Positions 35,057 to 47,100 of a stretch of DNA of 64,000 nucleotides are shown piece after piece. The stretch covers positions 1 through 64,000 of the forward strand of contig SAUG01000178.1 in the NCBI GenBank assembly GCA_011316305.1, read 5' to 3'. A program made the position numbers and the translations under genes. Position 1 is the first letter of the stretch. The number at the start of each line of letters is the position of its first letter. Source of the DNA: Rusavskia elegans. Its lineage: Eukaryota; Ascomycota; Lecanoromycetes; Teloschistales; Teloschistaceae. The notes beneath the pieces are model-generated. The model searched no databases. It was not told the DNA's origin and was given only the letters and a program-made list of their open reading frames with translations.

Positions 35057-35728
35057 ATGGCAAGGTTAAGTTCATGTGATAGATAGATAAGAACTCGGCC
35101 GGGCCCCTTTGACAACGCCTGGCTCTTGACCAGATCCTGCACCACCTGCTTAGCTCCAAGCCAGATGACACTAGACAAGGCCTTTGATTTGCAGCTTGGT
35201 CCTATCGTTGGATATAGACACTGGCACTGACTTGGATAGAGACTTTAGATTTGCTCTCGAGTTGACTACGGATTTTAATCAACTATTTGAAAGCGCAAGC
35301 TTGCAATGAGTTAGCAGCCTCAAGTCTAAGCGTCTAAAGCATTTGCCACCAGTCTGCCATATTATCTCTGACTCTAAAATTACTGTTCTACGTAACGCTA
35401 CGCTGTCTTTCAAAGATCTGTAACTTAAGGGAACGAACCAGGCACTTCACATCCAAGCTATTGAGGCTGTAGAAGCGCTGAACATAAGTATTGATATCTA
35501 TTATGAAGAAATATGCCGCCAGGCCAAAACGCACATGCCAGTTGGGATCTGACCAGAATTACATTCATCACATTACACAGCTTCCGCTTATTATAATCAG
35601 GCCTCATAGCCAATTTTGGAAAGTAGTAGCTGTCTCATCAGACCGAACTCGAAAGTCCATACAACGAGATAGGAGTCATCGCATTGAGGCTCACTTCCAA
35701 TCTGACCACTCGAGACATGCCCAGCCCG
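35057..35728. other. Intergenic between convergent FMO and GMC genes
   Basis: This is the 3'-to-3' interval. It has no gene and holds only 3' untranslated sequence and short frames. Confidence 0.5.
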
Positions 35729-38087
35729 CTAGTTCCCCTGCAAAATCGATTCGGCAACCTTCTCTGCGAGCATATCTGTGCCCAGTCAAGGGGACGCTCT
35801 TTCGGCATGTGTACTGGGCAATACTTACAAACAGACGACATCGGATGCCCAGGAGGCGTCAGAGGAAAAGCGCTCGCGTCGACGACACGAAGGCCGGTGA
35901 CGCCGAATACTCGAGCGCGCGAGTCAACCACAGCAGACTTATCGTTGGACTTGCCCATCTTACCTGGATATCCCCACGGATCAGTATACGTGGCTTTGGT
36001 CCGGTGCAGGGGTATACGTACAGGTTCCCGTTCCGTGAAACAGATGGTTCATGTTCTGCCGCAAAAAGGTCACGATGGCCTCGGTCGTGTTGACAGTCGG
36101 GCCCGGGAAAGCTTCTGCGGTGATGATACTGCATTTGGAAGCGATCTCACGGACGCGTCTGAATGCTGCCACCGCTTGCTCCAAATCTACGTTACCGTTG
36201 AGCAGCCAGTTAGGGCTGATTGCAGGTTGATTGGTAGCGTCAGCGCTGGTAATGGTCACGTTTCCCCTGGACTGGGTAGATAGGAGGACTGCGTTGATAT
36301 TCAGGAAATTCTGACTTGGATCGATGGCTCCCAGCAGACTCTGGAGTTGACTGATGGGGGCGTTCTCCAGGGAAACATACTCCACTTCCGGCCAGTCCGG
36401 TGGGAAAGTTTTCAGGTAGTCTTGCGTCGACTTGCTGAATTGAGTCCTAGAGGCATTGGGAAACTTTTCGAAGCCTGCGTCGGGTCAGCTACGAACGGCC
36501 TCCAGTCTATCGAAAAGGAGAAACCTCACCAACAGCCAGGCCAGTGCCAACGCCAGAGAGCAGTCCAGACTGGCGATTGATATAATCTGAAATGGCAGAT
36601 GCAACGACGCCAGGATTGCCTGCTTGGAATTGCGTATTTGTGGAGACATTTGCCGTGAACAGAAAAGGCACGAGTGGCTGATCCTGTGAAGACATGAGTA
36701 TTTCCTCTCACCTCGCTGGCCATATTGTCCGGGGCCACTTCGCACTCACCCATTCATTTTGTCCCACCCCAGAGAGGTCAGAGACGACATCAATACCGAA
36801 TTTTGAAAGCGTCGCTGAGGGACCAACTCCAGACAGCATAAGGAGTTGAGGTGAATGCCACACGCCGGCCGAGACGATGACCTCTTTACGCGCACTCAGA
36901 TGGAAATCCAGCTTCACATTGGCCAAGTTGGCTTGTGCATCAATGCCGGTGGCCCTTTTCTGACTATCAAAGGTGATACGCTTAACTATCGTGTTAGGAT
37001 AGATCTTAAGACTGCTTGAGCGCTGCGCCGCCGTCTGAAGGAAAGAGGTCTCCGATGAGTCGCGCGTCGCAGTACGAATGTCCACGGTCGCCGTCATTGT
37101 TCCATATCCAATCAGTTTCCCACTGTTCAGGCCTGAGATGGGATTCAAGCCAGCGCCTTTCATAGCAGCCTGTAAGGGTGTACCAGATGGCCCGAAGTAA
37201 TTACCGTACGACACATGCAAGGGGCCGCCATTTTTGTCAAAAGCTGAAGGATCGAAGAGAATTCTTTGCGAAGGGTCAATCTTGGAATAGTCAGGTGGCT
37301 GGAAAGTGCAGCTTTTCTTGTAGGCAGGAAAAACTCTGTTCCACGTCCAGAAGTTGTCTCCAACCTGTTTAGCCCATGTGTCAAAGGTACCAACTGTTGG
37401 GCTGTTGTATCTGTATTAGTCCACGGATGTGCAAATGGTCGGATGAGCGAGCCTCACCGGTGGTATCCCATGTAGTTAGCAGCAGAACTGTTGTTGCGAT
37501 TTAGCAGCCACCAATGGGTAGTGAAGGACAACGACTCACCCGCCGCCAAAAGTTTGTGCCGCCAGGTAGTAGATGGATCTGTCGGCGTAGCCCTGCAACC
37601 AAGAGCAGTGTCAATGACAAGAACCCTGATTGCTTTTCGTTGGGAAGGGGCCGGGGAGGCAACAGACCGTCTGCGGCAACGTGTTCAGTGCAATGGATGT
37701 CTGTGTTGACACTTGCCCTATAGGAAAGTCCAGGGTGTTGATCCAATTGTAGCCTGGCACTTGAGTTCGGTTGCCATCAGTGATTTCATAGAAGCTTCCC
37801 GCCTCCACCACAGCAACAGAATAACCGGCAGGATCTTGGGCTAGGCGGGCTGCAATGGCATTTCCAGCGTTCCCACCTCCAACAATCTGCTCGAATTCAG
37901 TATTCCTGCACTAAGCTAAAGTCAAGGAAAATAGTTTTACAATGTAGTCGAAGGTGGCATTGAAGCCTGGCCGGCCGAAGGAATTGCCAAGGATATTCAG
38001 GACGCCATTGGCGTTCAGGGTGGCTCCGAGAGCAGCCTCCGCAGTAGCTGCTGCTAGAGTGACGATAAGATATGACAAAATCATCAT
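35729..38087 (-). CDS. Secreted-type GMC oxidoreductase
   Basis: A multi-exon gene of about 600 residues. The ATG at 38087 gives a signal peptide ([20 protein letters not shown]), although the frame is open to 38225. Exon 1 ends at 37941 and exon 2 starts at 37886, joining 'NATFDYI' to '[16 protein letters not shown]', the FAD-binding motif. Later blocks are '[19 protein letters not shown]', '[18 protein letters not shown]' and 'HGTGTCKMG'. The C-terminus, '[18 protein letters not shown]' followed by '[14 protein letters not shown]', carries the conserved active-site His of GMC enzymes. Such flavoproteins oxidise alcohols or aldehydes with oxygen. The leader implies work in the secretory pathway, the vacuole or outside the cell, as known for the patulin-pathway enzyme PatE. 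A TCGGGCCGG site lies 122 bp upstream. Confidence 0.88.
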
Positions 38088-38208
38088 TGGAAGTGTAAGT
38101 CGAGCTTCACTGGTAACAAGCAGTTGTTTCAGACCCTGACGGCTCTGCTCCTTATAGTCAAAGTGCCGTGCCACATTTAGTTGCCCCGTTCCTTGTCGAA
38201 GGAAATTG

Positions 38209-38217
38209 CCGGCCCGA
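38209..38217. promoter_or_regulatory. TCGG-N-CCGR site upstream of GMC gene
   Basis: On the plus strand this reads 'ccggcccga', the reverse complement of TCGGGCCGG. It lies 122 bp upstream of the preferred ATG at 38087, and its position beyond that ATG supports the shorter start. Confidence 0.5.
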
Positions 38218-38574
38218 GCATACAATTTCCTTGCCGATGGAACGCAGCCTTCACAAACTCAGTCTTGGAACCATCGCGTTAGTGGAGTGCAAGCCGTGCT
38301 CGATTTACACTGTCGTCAATCAACGGCACAATATTGGCTAGCTTGATGCAGGTGCTCGGAGAAGATGTTATCTGCAAGGCACATTCGAGATCATGCTTAC
38401 TGCCGGTCCAGTCTTTGCGCGAGGGCGGGTCCCAAAAGTAGCGTTCAACGTGGGAAACAGGGACTGTTTGCACAGGAGATGCATTCATACGATTAGCGAG
38501 GCACGTGGTTTTTTCAATCAAGCTAGCACATTTCTACGGCACCTCCATCATTATCATTTCTTAGTATAAAGAGG

Positions 38575-40299
38575 CTACAAATTTGCCTTGCGTGCGCGGA
38601 AGCAGATAGACAGTTCAGACAATCCCCAGGTGAACCGATCTGTGTTATGGTCGATGAATTCGGAGCCATCCTTTCCCACCGGAAACCCAAAGTCAAACCT
38701 GGACACGATATCGGCAATCACCAAACGCATCTCCATCAACGCAAGCGGGCGACCAATGCATGCGTATGTCCCTGTGAGAAATATCAGCAAACTCTCAGGA
38801 TGAGTTCTGGATCCACAAGCTCATACCGGTCAAAAAAGGTGCATATCCAGCAGTCTCATGGATCATGTCGAGTTCCATCTTTCGGGCAAAAATTCGTATG
38901 GTCTTTCATATGCAGCTTCTGATCGGGCGATGACGTACTGAGGCGTCCAGACGTTGATGTTCCCAGGGATATAAGTATTACCAACGAATATACCGGTCCG
39001 CGGCGTTTGGCGCACAATTGCTGTTGGTGGCACTGGGTAGAGACGAAGTGCTTCTTTGATCACGGCATTGAGATGAACGGCTCTTTCGATTTTTTGGTGC
39101 TCAAAAGACCCGTCCCCATTCGCGAGGGGATGTAGCTCCTGTCGCAGCTTGACCACATGCTCAGGTTGCCTTGCAAGCAGATAGAAAGTAAATGACAGGC
39201 TGGCTGCCACGGTGTCGCTCCCAGCGATGATGATAGTCCTGCAATCGCTCTGGAGAGTCAGGAGATCTTGCCGCGAGGGTTGTTGCCCAGCATGAGCTAG
39301 AAGAACATTCATAAGACTTGGCTTGTCGAAGTCCTTGTCGTCCATTTTAGCATAGAGTTGCTCGTCACAGTATCGGATGAATGACCAGTATTGCTTTGTT
39401 AGGCTCGGTATGGCGACGAGCACACGGAAGATCCAAGTTGGTAGCTTCAAGCCCTGAACACCTAGTGCCTCCTCGAGTAATTCTACGGCAAAATGCTGTT
39501 CACCGCTTTTGAGCATGCCAAAGTCCTTGTTAAATGCCAGATCGCCCATGACATCGAAACCATACGAAGTGAAGTACTTGGCAGCGTTGATTGGTTTCCC
39601 ACCGTGCTCATACAATCGTTCAATCAAGGACTTATTGTATACAGAAATCCGGCGCTCATAGCCCCGTAAGGCCTTGTCACTGAAGGACTGACTCCACAGT
39701 CGACGTCGTTCAGCATGGAATCTATGATCTCGACTCGTGTGGATCGATTGTCGGGGCCAGTCTTCATCGTACCAAGCGGCTTTCCGGCATTTGCTCTTCG
39801 ACCCATGCACCGAAGGAACACCCAGAGGATGAGCTATCATCAGGTCGGATGATCCGACGCGCACAAATGGGCCATACTTGTCGTACAGCTCCAAGGATTT
39901 GGTGTGTGCATTGAAATGCCGCACGTGAATACTAAACCACAAGCTGCTGAATTTTGCTGCGATGGGGCCGGGAAACCCTCTCAGCGGATGAAAAAAAACT
40001 CTGTAGCACAGGAGGCTTCCGTATAGGCCTGATAACAAATATCCAAAGACAGAACCTACGACTTCAATAGACAAAATCAATGGTAGCCCGTAAAAAATTG
40101 AAGTTCCAACAGTCAATGTGCCGAAGAGGAGTGTAGCAACCTGCATGTACACGAGAGCGTACATATGATGCTCGCCACGTTGGAAATAGCCAACATGTAA
40201 GCAGGCGCCAACAACCAACGCAAAAAGCTTAACATGCTGCAGGTACTTCTGGATCTCCTCCATTGGCGCTATCTGATGCTTTGGTCTTGCAAGACACAC
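38575..40299 (-). pseudogene. Cytochrome P450 with apparent frameshift before the haem loop
   Basis: The main exon runs from 40299 (or the Met at 40263) to 38863. It encodes two or three N-terminal hydrophobic segments, the proline-rich hinge 'HPLRGFPGP', the I-helix 'IIIAGSDTVAASLSF', the K-helix 'KEALRLYP' (ExxR) and 'YEFLPERW', then stops after 'NST' at 38863-38865. The expected continuation 'MIHETAGYAPFLTG' is in another frame a few bases on. It splices at 'g|gtatga' to 'TYACIGRPLALMEMRL', which holds the haem-ligating Cys, and the end is at 38575. As given, a translated protein would lack the Cys ligand. Either the gene is inactivated by a small indel near 38866-38880, or the assembly has an error. 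All other P450 landmarks are intact, so the lesion is recent. Confidence 0.85.
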
Positions 40300-40611
40300 A
40301 CAATGACGTCCCTAAAATTTCAGGTGAGGAAGGGTTGAATCGTTTGCACTGACTTGCTGTGGCTAGTGGCCGATCAGAGGTAAGATTTGAGAGGCGAGGG
40401 TGTTTGGAGGTTCGGCTTGGGCCTGCCGGGATGATTTGGCCGCACAAATCCAACAGAACCTCCCGATATACCTTTACCGAGCGCCATCGGCGTAAACAGT
40501 GCATAGATACGGGATCGAACAAGGGAGGTTTCAAGAAGTTCCGAACGGAAAATTCGGACGAAAGTAATGGTAAATAGGAACATTGGGTCGGCTAAAATGT
40601 TGTCGGTTTGC

Positions 40612-40620
40612 TCGGGCCGA
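40612..40620. promoter_or_regulatory. TCGG-N-CCGA site between P450 and FAD epoxidase genes
   Basis: The sequence is 'tcgggccga', a perfect inverted repeat with a 1-bp centre. It lies 313 bp upstream of the P450 ATG and 176 bp upstream of the epoxidase ATG, in a divergent promoter. Confidence 0.55.
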
Positions 40621-40795
40621 CAACCTTGAAAGCTCCGAGATTGTTTGACACACAACCTTCAGTGCCAGGAACACGACTCCGGTAGAGCATGCAACGACTT
40701 GCGTGGTCTTTCTGACCCTAGATGCTTTGGCCGTTGAAAGCTGACAAAAGCATCCATGGGGGAGAACTTCGATCTGTTTCATCTATACGCTCATA

Positions 40796-42502
40796 ATGTC
40801 TAGCCCCGAGCAATCATTACGCGTCATCATCGTTGGCGCCGGTGTTGCCGGACTCACAGCCTCACATTGCCTACAGAAATCGGGCATCGACCACGTTGTT
40901 CTTGAGCGGCGTGCAGATATTGCGCCCCCTGAAGGTGCTAGCATTGCCATCTACCCTCATGGAGCGCGTATTCTCCATCAGCTCGGTTGTTTGGAGGCAG
41001 TAAGAAGTGCATGCGTACCATGTAACCGTTGGTGGTGTCGGCGGCCAGACGGAGAGGCCATTATGAACAATGGTTTCTTTCAGCACGTCAAACAAAAGTA
41101 TGAATATGCCTATTTCTTTTGTGATAAGCCTCCACCTTCTTTCCCTGACTCTTGACATTGATCTTCTGCCCAGAATCACTGTCAGTCTTTGGGGTGGAGT
41201 CTAATGATCCGCAGTCATGGCCAGGACATCCTCCTCCTTGAACGACGGGAATTCCTACAGATTTTGTACGACCACCTACCAAACAAGACTCCGATACGAA
41301 CGGGGCGTACTGTCAAGGAAGTCAAGCAGTCAGTCAACAGCGTCGAGGTGGAACTGTGTGATGGGACTATTGAGACAGGGGATGTGTTGCTAGGTTGTGA
41401 CGGGGTACACAGCCTCGTACGAAGTGCCATGTGGAACCATGCCGGCAAGACGGCAGCCGGGCTAATTACCGCGAAGGAGAAGACTTGTGAGCTATACTTG
41501 TCCCATTTCTTGTATCGATGCAAAGGAACATCTTGCTAAGACGCCAGAACAGCCATGAAAACCCACTGGAAGTGCCTCATTGGTGTGGGACCAGCAGCTC
41601 CAGAATTGGGTAAAAGTGACATGACCGTAGTACACAACAAACGGTACTCATTCTTGGCCCTGACACAGCCCGACCGTGTTTTCTTTTTCGTCTTCTTTCG
41701 CCTCGAGAAGTCCTTTGCTTGGCCAAAGCGAGAGCGTTATACAGACCAAGATGCTGAACGGGTGGCTGCCAGTGTGGCTAGCCATGCAGTTGCTCCGACG
41801 ATGGTTTTTGGTGAGCTCTGGGAGAAGCGTTACCGCGGCGCCCTCATCTCTATCGAAGAAGGTGTCTTGGACCATTGGCATCATGGGCGTATTGCTCTAG
41901 CGGGAGACTGTGTCCACAAGGTTCGAGTAGCATCCCTCAAACCTGTCTGGGAAGAGATGATGACGTTGCAGCAGGTCACTCCCAACATTGCCCTTGGAGG
42001 TAACTCGTCGATGGAGTCGGTGGCTGTGTTCTGTAACCATCTCCACCGGATGATGGTGCACCAGTGCGGCGCCAACCCTAGTCTAGCAACGTTGAATGCG
42101 GCATTTGCAGCATATCAGAGCGAGCGAAAACCACGTGTAAAGCACATAATGGAGTACTCCAGCTTGATCACCAACGTTCAGGCTTGGAGAACACCGATAT
42201 ACCGATTCGTTGCAACCTGGGTGCTCCCGCTGCAGTCCGATCGAGCGGTAGCGGACCAATTGGGGGAAATTATCAGGGGCGCACCAAAATTGGATTTTGT
42301 CGGTGTCGGAGAATTCGCTTCGGGTCGTTTGCCATGGAAGGATGAAGACGGAAAATTGGGAACGCAGAAGCAGCGCTGGACAAAAAGCAGAGATCGTCTC
42401 AGTCACGGGTCGACATTGTCATTCAGTGTAATGAGTGCTACCTTGGTTATCGGTCTAGTTGTCTTGGTAGCTCGATACGTTCGACTACTTGTATGGATGT
42501 AA
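40796..42502 (+). CDS. FAD-dependent monooxygenase, PaxM-like epoxidase type
   Basis: Exon 1 is 40796-41097 and exon 2 starts at 41215 ('KQ' to 'NHGQDILLLERREF'). A second intron of about 70 nt separates 'KEKT' from 'SMKTHWKCLIG'. The intron at 41921-41971 is 51 nt with no stop, so it can be retained or removed; removal joins 'GDCVHK' to 'VTPNIALGGNSSMES', exactly the family's second FAD motif. The N-terminus has 'VIIVGAGVAGLTASHCL'. The C-terminus ends in a transmembrane helix (SVMSATLVIGLVVLVARYV), as in PaxM-type enzymes that epoxidise prenyl chains in indole-diterpene and meroterpenoid pathways. Here the likely partner is the membrane cyclase at 31623-32773, and the substrate may be a polyene chain. 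It shares a promoter with the P450. Confidence 0.85.
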
Positions 42503-42644
42503 ACACTGCAGAGTTCATAACGAATGACTACCAACGCTTTCCAACCTCTTTGTACGTTTTCTTAGTAGCTGAAAATCTGCCCTACCAGCTCCTCGCTCAA
42601 TCTCCAGAGTCTCTCGGCTTCAATTTCGTTTGTGGCCCATGGTT

Positions 42645-43721
42645 TCACGGTGTCCGTCCATGGATTGGCAATTCTTGAATCTTGTAAGTACGCTCCATTG
42701 TGGGCTGAACTTTAAGATCAGCAAAACTCTTTTCCTTGCCAGATGCGTATCTGCCAGTGTTACCTTTTAGAGAGGGTTCGAAAGCGGCATGTACATATGT
42801 CGCCACGCCTTGCTCCGGCGTCTTGAGTTTGAAGTCGGCCCAGCCTTCGGCATTCCCCATAGCTATATCGACAGCGCCTTGGATAAAGGTTGGCAAAGAG
42901 TGATGGGAACCGAGCAGAGACTTACGGAGGCTTTCAAGGTCAACGGCCCAGTCCAGATGTGTGCCCAATTGAGTCGTCATAATGACCCCCGGATGCACAC
43001 TGAGCGCCAACAAGTCTCGTTTTGGACCGAGCCTTTCGGCCAATGCAACCGACATGAGGATATTTGCTGTTTTAGACTGCCCGTACGCGTGCCACTTGTT
43101 GTAGGTATCGCCGTTCTGTGCACGCAGTTCATTAGTGCCAATTCACCCCATGTGAGGTAAGCAGCAGCAAAGGTAAACCTTGAAATTGTAATCGGCCCAG
43201 CGTATAGGGTTGAGTCTATGACCGTCGCTGCTAATATTGACTATGCGTGGCGACTTGGAAGTGAGAATCTTATCCATGATCAAATTCGTAAAGAGAAAAT
43301 GCCCGAGATGGTTTGTGGCTAATTGGCTCTCGAAACCGTCGGGAGACAGGGCGAAATCGGTCGCCATGATGCCAGCACTGTTCACTAGGACGTCGATATG
43401 TGGCACATCATCCCAGGAATTGAGCTCGTTGGCGGATTGGCGCACGGTAGCCAGTGAGCTGAGGTCAAGCAAAAGAAGCCGCACTCGGGTTTGCGATTGT
43501 GTCGACCTAATTGCATTGGCCGTTTGCTGTAATTTGACGGGATCACGACCGGCCAAGATCAATAAGGCGGGCTGCGCTCTGGCAATGATCTCAACGAAAG
43601 TAGCACCAAGACTTCCAGGCGACACGCCCGTCGTGAGGATAGTCTTGTCTTTGATCTCATGGCGCAAGTCTTGGACAATTTCCTTGGCGAGATCATTGGC
43701 GTTGGATGATTGTGCCATCAT
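42645..43721 (-). CDS. Short-chain dehydrogenase/reductase
   Basis: There are two exons. The ATG at 43721 (MMAQSSNAND) is preferred over the open frame to 43823, because the candidate operator at 43804-43812 would otherwise be coding. The Rossmann motif is 'TTGVSPGSLGATF', followed by 'LLLLDLSSLATV' and 'VNSAGIM' (NNAG equivalent). The intron at 'NFK|NGDTYN' uses a GTTTAC donor. Exon 2 has the catalytic 'YGQSKTAN' (YxxxK) and 'LSVHPGVIMT'. The family is that of retinol-dehydrogenase or WW-oxidoreductase-like SDRs. It probably reduces or oxidises a keto or hydroxy group of the cluster product. Its 3' end faces that of the epoxidase gene. Confidence 0.85.
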
Positions 43722-43803
43722 GTAGTCCGAGACATACAAATTGATAGTCCTGTGGGAGCAGTGACGTTCGAATATTATGTGTATAAATCTGATAACCGGG
43801 CTA

Positions 43804-43812
43804 TCGGTCCGA
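43804..43812. promoter_or_regulatory. TCGG-N-CCGA site upstream of SDR gene
   Basis: The sequence is 'tcggtccga', a perfect inverted repeat, 83 bp upstream of the preferred SDR start. Confidence 0.55.
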
Positions 43813-44165
43813 CGTTGTGACATCGCTCGGCTGAAATGCCTCGCCTAGCATGGTATGTTTACAGTCGGTCTATTGCGCGGTGCCGTAGAGTACCATACTG
43901 TAAAGTATCTTGGCCATTCTTCTGATGGGTCTTGGTTTCAGGGGTTCAGGGGTAGCAGCAAATATCATCGACCACCAATTTTGCGCAATCCTACATGCAT
44001 TTCTATACGAGTTTAAAAAGAGTAATCCATATATTATAGTGGCCATGTTAAGGTATTGAAGGTGTATGTATGTTAGACAAAACTTGCGTGACACACGAGC
44101 CACAGAATATCCCTGAGACAAGCGTCGCCGCAAGGATAGTTGAAGAAGTCAAGTCTTGCGTACAT

Positions 44166-47100
44166 TCAAGCCGCTTTTCTGCTTGCAACTAATGCTGCAA
44201 AGTCACTGACTGACGCACCTTGGAGGATCTCAAAGATCGTCACTTTGGCCTTGATGGTACTACTCAGCCAGTTCCTTAGCTCAACGGCAACCAGCGAATC
44301 AACACCGTAATGCGGGAGAGGCAGACTGGCATCAATCTCGGAGCTTGGAATGTTGAATAGAGCAGCCAGCTTGCTCACCAATGCAACATTGACCAGCTCT
44401 GCTACCTCAAGGCCTACCGCTTTCGATAACCTCCGCATTAAACCGTCCATGTCGCCGCTCGAGTCTCCTGCGAAGGTATTGCTAACCACGGCTCCTGATC
44501 TGCCTAGCTGTAGCGTTCGGAAGCGGGGATCCTTGCGAACATGGGAATTTTCGGCCAAGGCGTCGTAGTCAGCGAGACAGGTGACGATTTGGCTTTCATC
44601 GATATTCTGAGACCGCGGGTTGCGGATAGCGTCCTCAATTAACCGGAGCAATTGATCAATCGTGACGACATTAGAACCGAGCGTTTTTTCGACGCGGCCT
44701 CGCAGAGTTTCGTCTCCCGTGGCGACATAGCCCACTGACATGACAGGCCCCAAGTCTATGGTAACAGCAGCCTGCCCGTTGGCAGTACGATGGCGTGCAA
44801 GCGCGTCTTGAAATGTATTGCCAGCGGCGTAATTGGCTTGAGAAACATTGCCAATTATGCCGGTGAGGGATGAGAGGATGATGAAGAAGTTGAGATCAGG
44901 TATATGGTTGTGTATGTTCAAGCTGCCAGCCACCTTCGGGAGAGTTGCGTGCTGCCACTGATCATACGTCATCCGTTCAAAGACGGTATCCTAGAATTTG
45001 GACGTTAGACTGTCGACACATACCAAAAGGACGTAGCTATGGGGAGTGACCTACGTCTAAGTGCATGGCACCCTGAACTACGCCTTTGATGGGCGGCATC
45101 GTGCCGGCGCAATCCGCCAATAATTGAGTGAAGCTGGCTTCGTCCGATATGTCGCAGCTGCGGATTTGAAGATCGCAGCCATTCGACCGGGCTCTCTGCA
45201 GGAGCTGTGCAGCTTCTGGATCTGATGCTCCCTTACGAGACGTAATGAGGATATGTTGGGCTCCTCTGTCGATCATCCAGAGTATAATAGCACGGCCAAT
45301 GCCGCCCAAGCCGCCAGTAACCAGGTATGTGCTCTCTGCATTGTCCAAACGGAGCTCCTGCAGGCGGGAAACTACCTTCACTTGATCCTCGGCCCCAGGC
45401 AGAAGCACAAGCTTACCTGTGTGCGATCCGGACTGCATTTGTCGCATCGCTTTCTCCATTTCCGACATGGAGTATGGTGTGATAGGGTGGGCAGAGCGAA
45501 TGGAGCCCTCATTGTAGAGGTGGATGATGTTGGCTAATGCGTTGTGTACCGCACTGCCCTTGGATTGGTTGTATTGCAGGATGTCGAAACCCGTCATGGT
45601 GGCGGAACGAGCAAATGGCGACATATCCAAGCGCTTTGCAGCCTCGAGGTCCATCTTGCCAATCTCGACAAAGCGACCAAAAGGGCCGATACAGTTCCAA
45701 GTCGCCTCAAGCAGAGGGCCGGCAAGCGAGTTCAGTACGACATCGACGCCTTTCCCGTCAGTACTGGCCATGATGGCCGAAGCAAAGGACGCATCCCGAC
45801 TGGAAAACATATGGCCGGGATCAATCGAGTATTTCTGCGTGAGCAGATGTCTTTTGGCTTCCGTGCTACAGGTAACGAAGACTTCAGCACCAACATGTTG
45901 CGCCAGCATGACAGCTGCTTGTCCAACACCGCCAGATGCGGCATGAACCAAGACCTTGTCGTCTTTCTTCAGCCTTGCAACGTCCATCAATGCAATGTAT
46001 GCTGTTCCATAGGCAATCGGCAGTGACGCCGCTTCCTCCCAGGACATACTGTCAGGTATCTTAGCAACACTCGTCCAGAAAGCTCGACTCCTGCTGGTAA
46101 AGCGTCCTTTGGAAATGCAGCAAACTCGATCACCAATTTGGAGTTTGCTCTGCTCTGTGCCCGGGCCAAGGCCTTTGACTATACCGGCGCAGTCATGCCC
46201 GATGAGCGACTCATCGAGCTGGTTCAATGCGACCATGACGTCTCGAAAATTGAGACCAAAAGCTCTAGCCTCTATTTCTACCATACCAGTCGGGAGATCG
46301 CGGCTGTCGATTAAAGCTTCCGTGAAGTATAGGTCATTTAAGAGACCGGAGTGGCTTGCTTCCCATACTAGATCTCGGTTAGGTTTCCAGAACAACTCGA
46401 TGTTTGAAGTTGGGCCGGTTCCATCCTCACTTGACGCTCTGTCTCGGACCAAATCTGGATAGAAGCGAGGGACGTGAAGCATACAATCTTTGACTGCATA
46501 CTCTCTGTCAATTTCAAGAGCATCGTCGTTGTAATTGAAGCTTTGCTGCCAAACACGCGCAATGTGTACCATCTTATCCATTGTCCAGGCATCCGTGCTT
46601 GTTTCGAAATCTAGCGAGATGCATCGTTTGTTTGAATCCTCTTGCTTCATAGTTCTAAGCAACCCCTGTGTTTGGGCACCTATCGGCTTTTTGGCATCAA
46701 TAGAGCCGCTGCAGCTGAGCCACAGAATACCATGGCTGTTCACCAGAAGTTTCCGGAGCTTATCAAAAGTCCTGCTGTCCATGTGATCGAGGAATGTGTT
46801 GGCCATGTCCGCCACGAAGATGTACACCCTGTCATCTGTGACCTGGACGTTCTCAAGATTTTCGACGACAGCGTTGGTGTCAAAATCAGAGCGGAGTGCT
46901 TTTGTCAGCTCATCTATCCACGGCTGCGGAGGGGAATCTTGGGCGTGAACGATTGATACAAGTGACGGATAAGATCCCTGCTGCTTCGCGGTAGATACGA
47001 TGACACTTTGCGTTTGAAACCCCGGGTCTTCGCAGTCACCGATCTCAATATCGACGCCTGTGAAGCCGGTCGCCCTCAGTATCTCATCCCACAGCTGGAC

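Noticed and set aside
35491..36283. Two overlapping plus-strand frames of about 200 codons
   Set aside because: They lie opposite the 3' exons of the GMC gene, whose strand shows clear conserved motifs; the plus-strand frames are chance openings.
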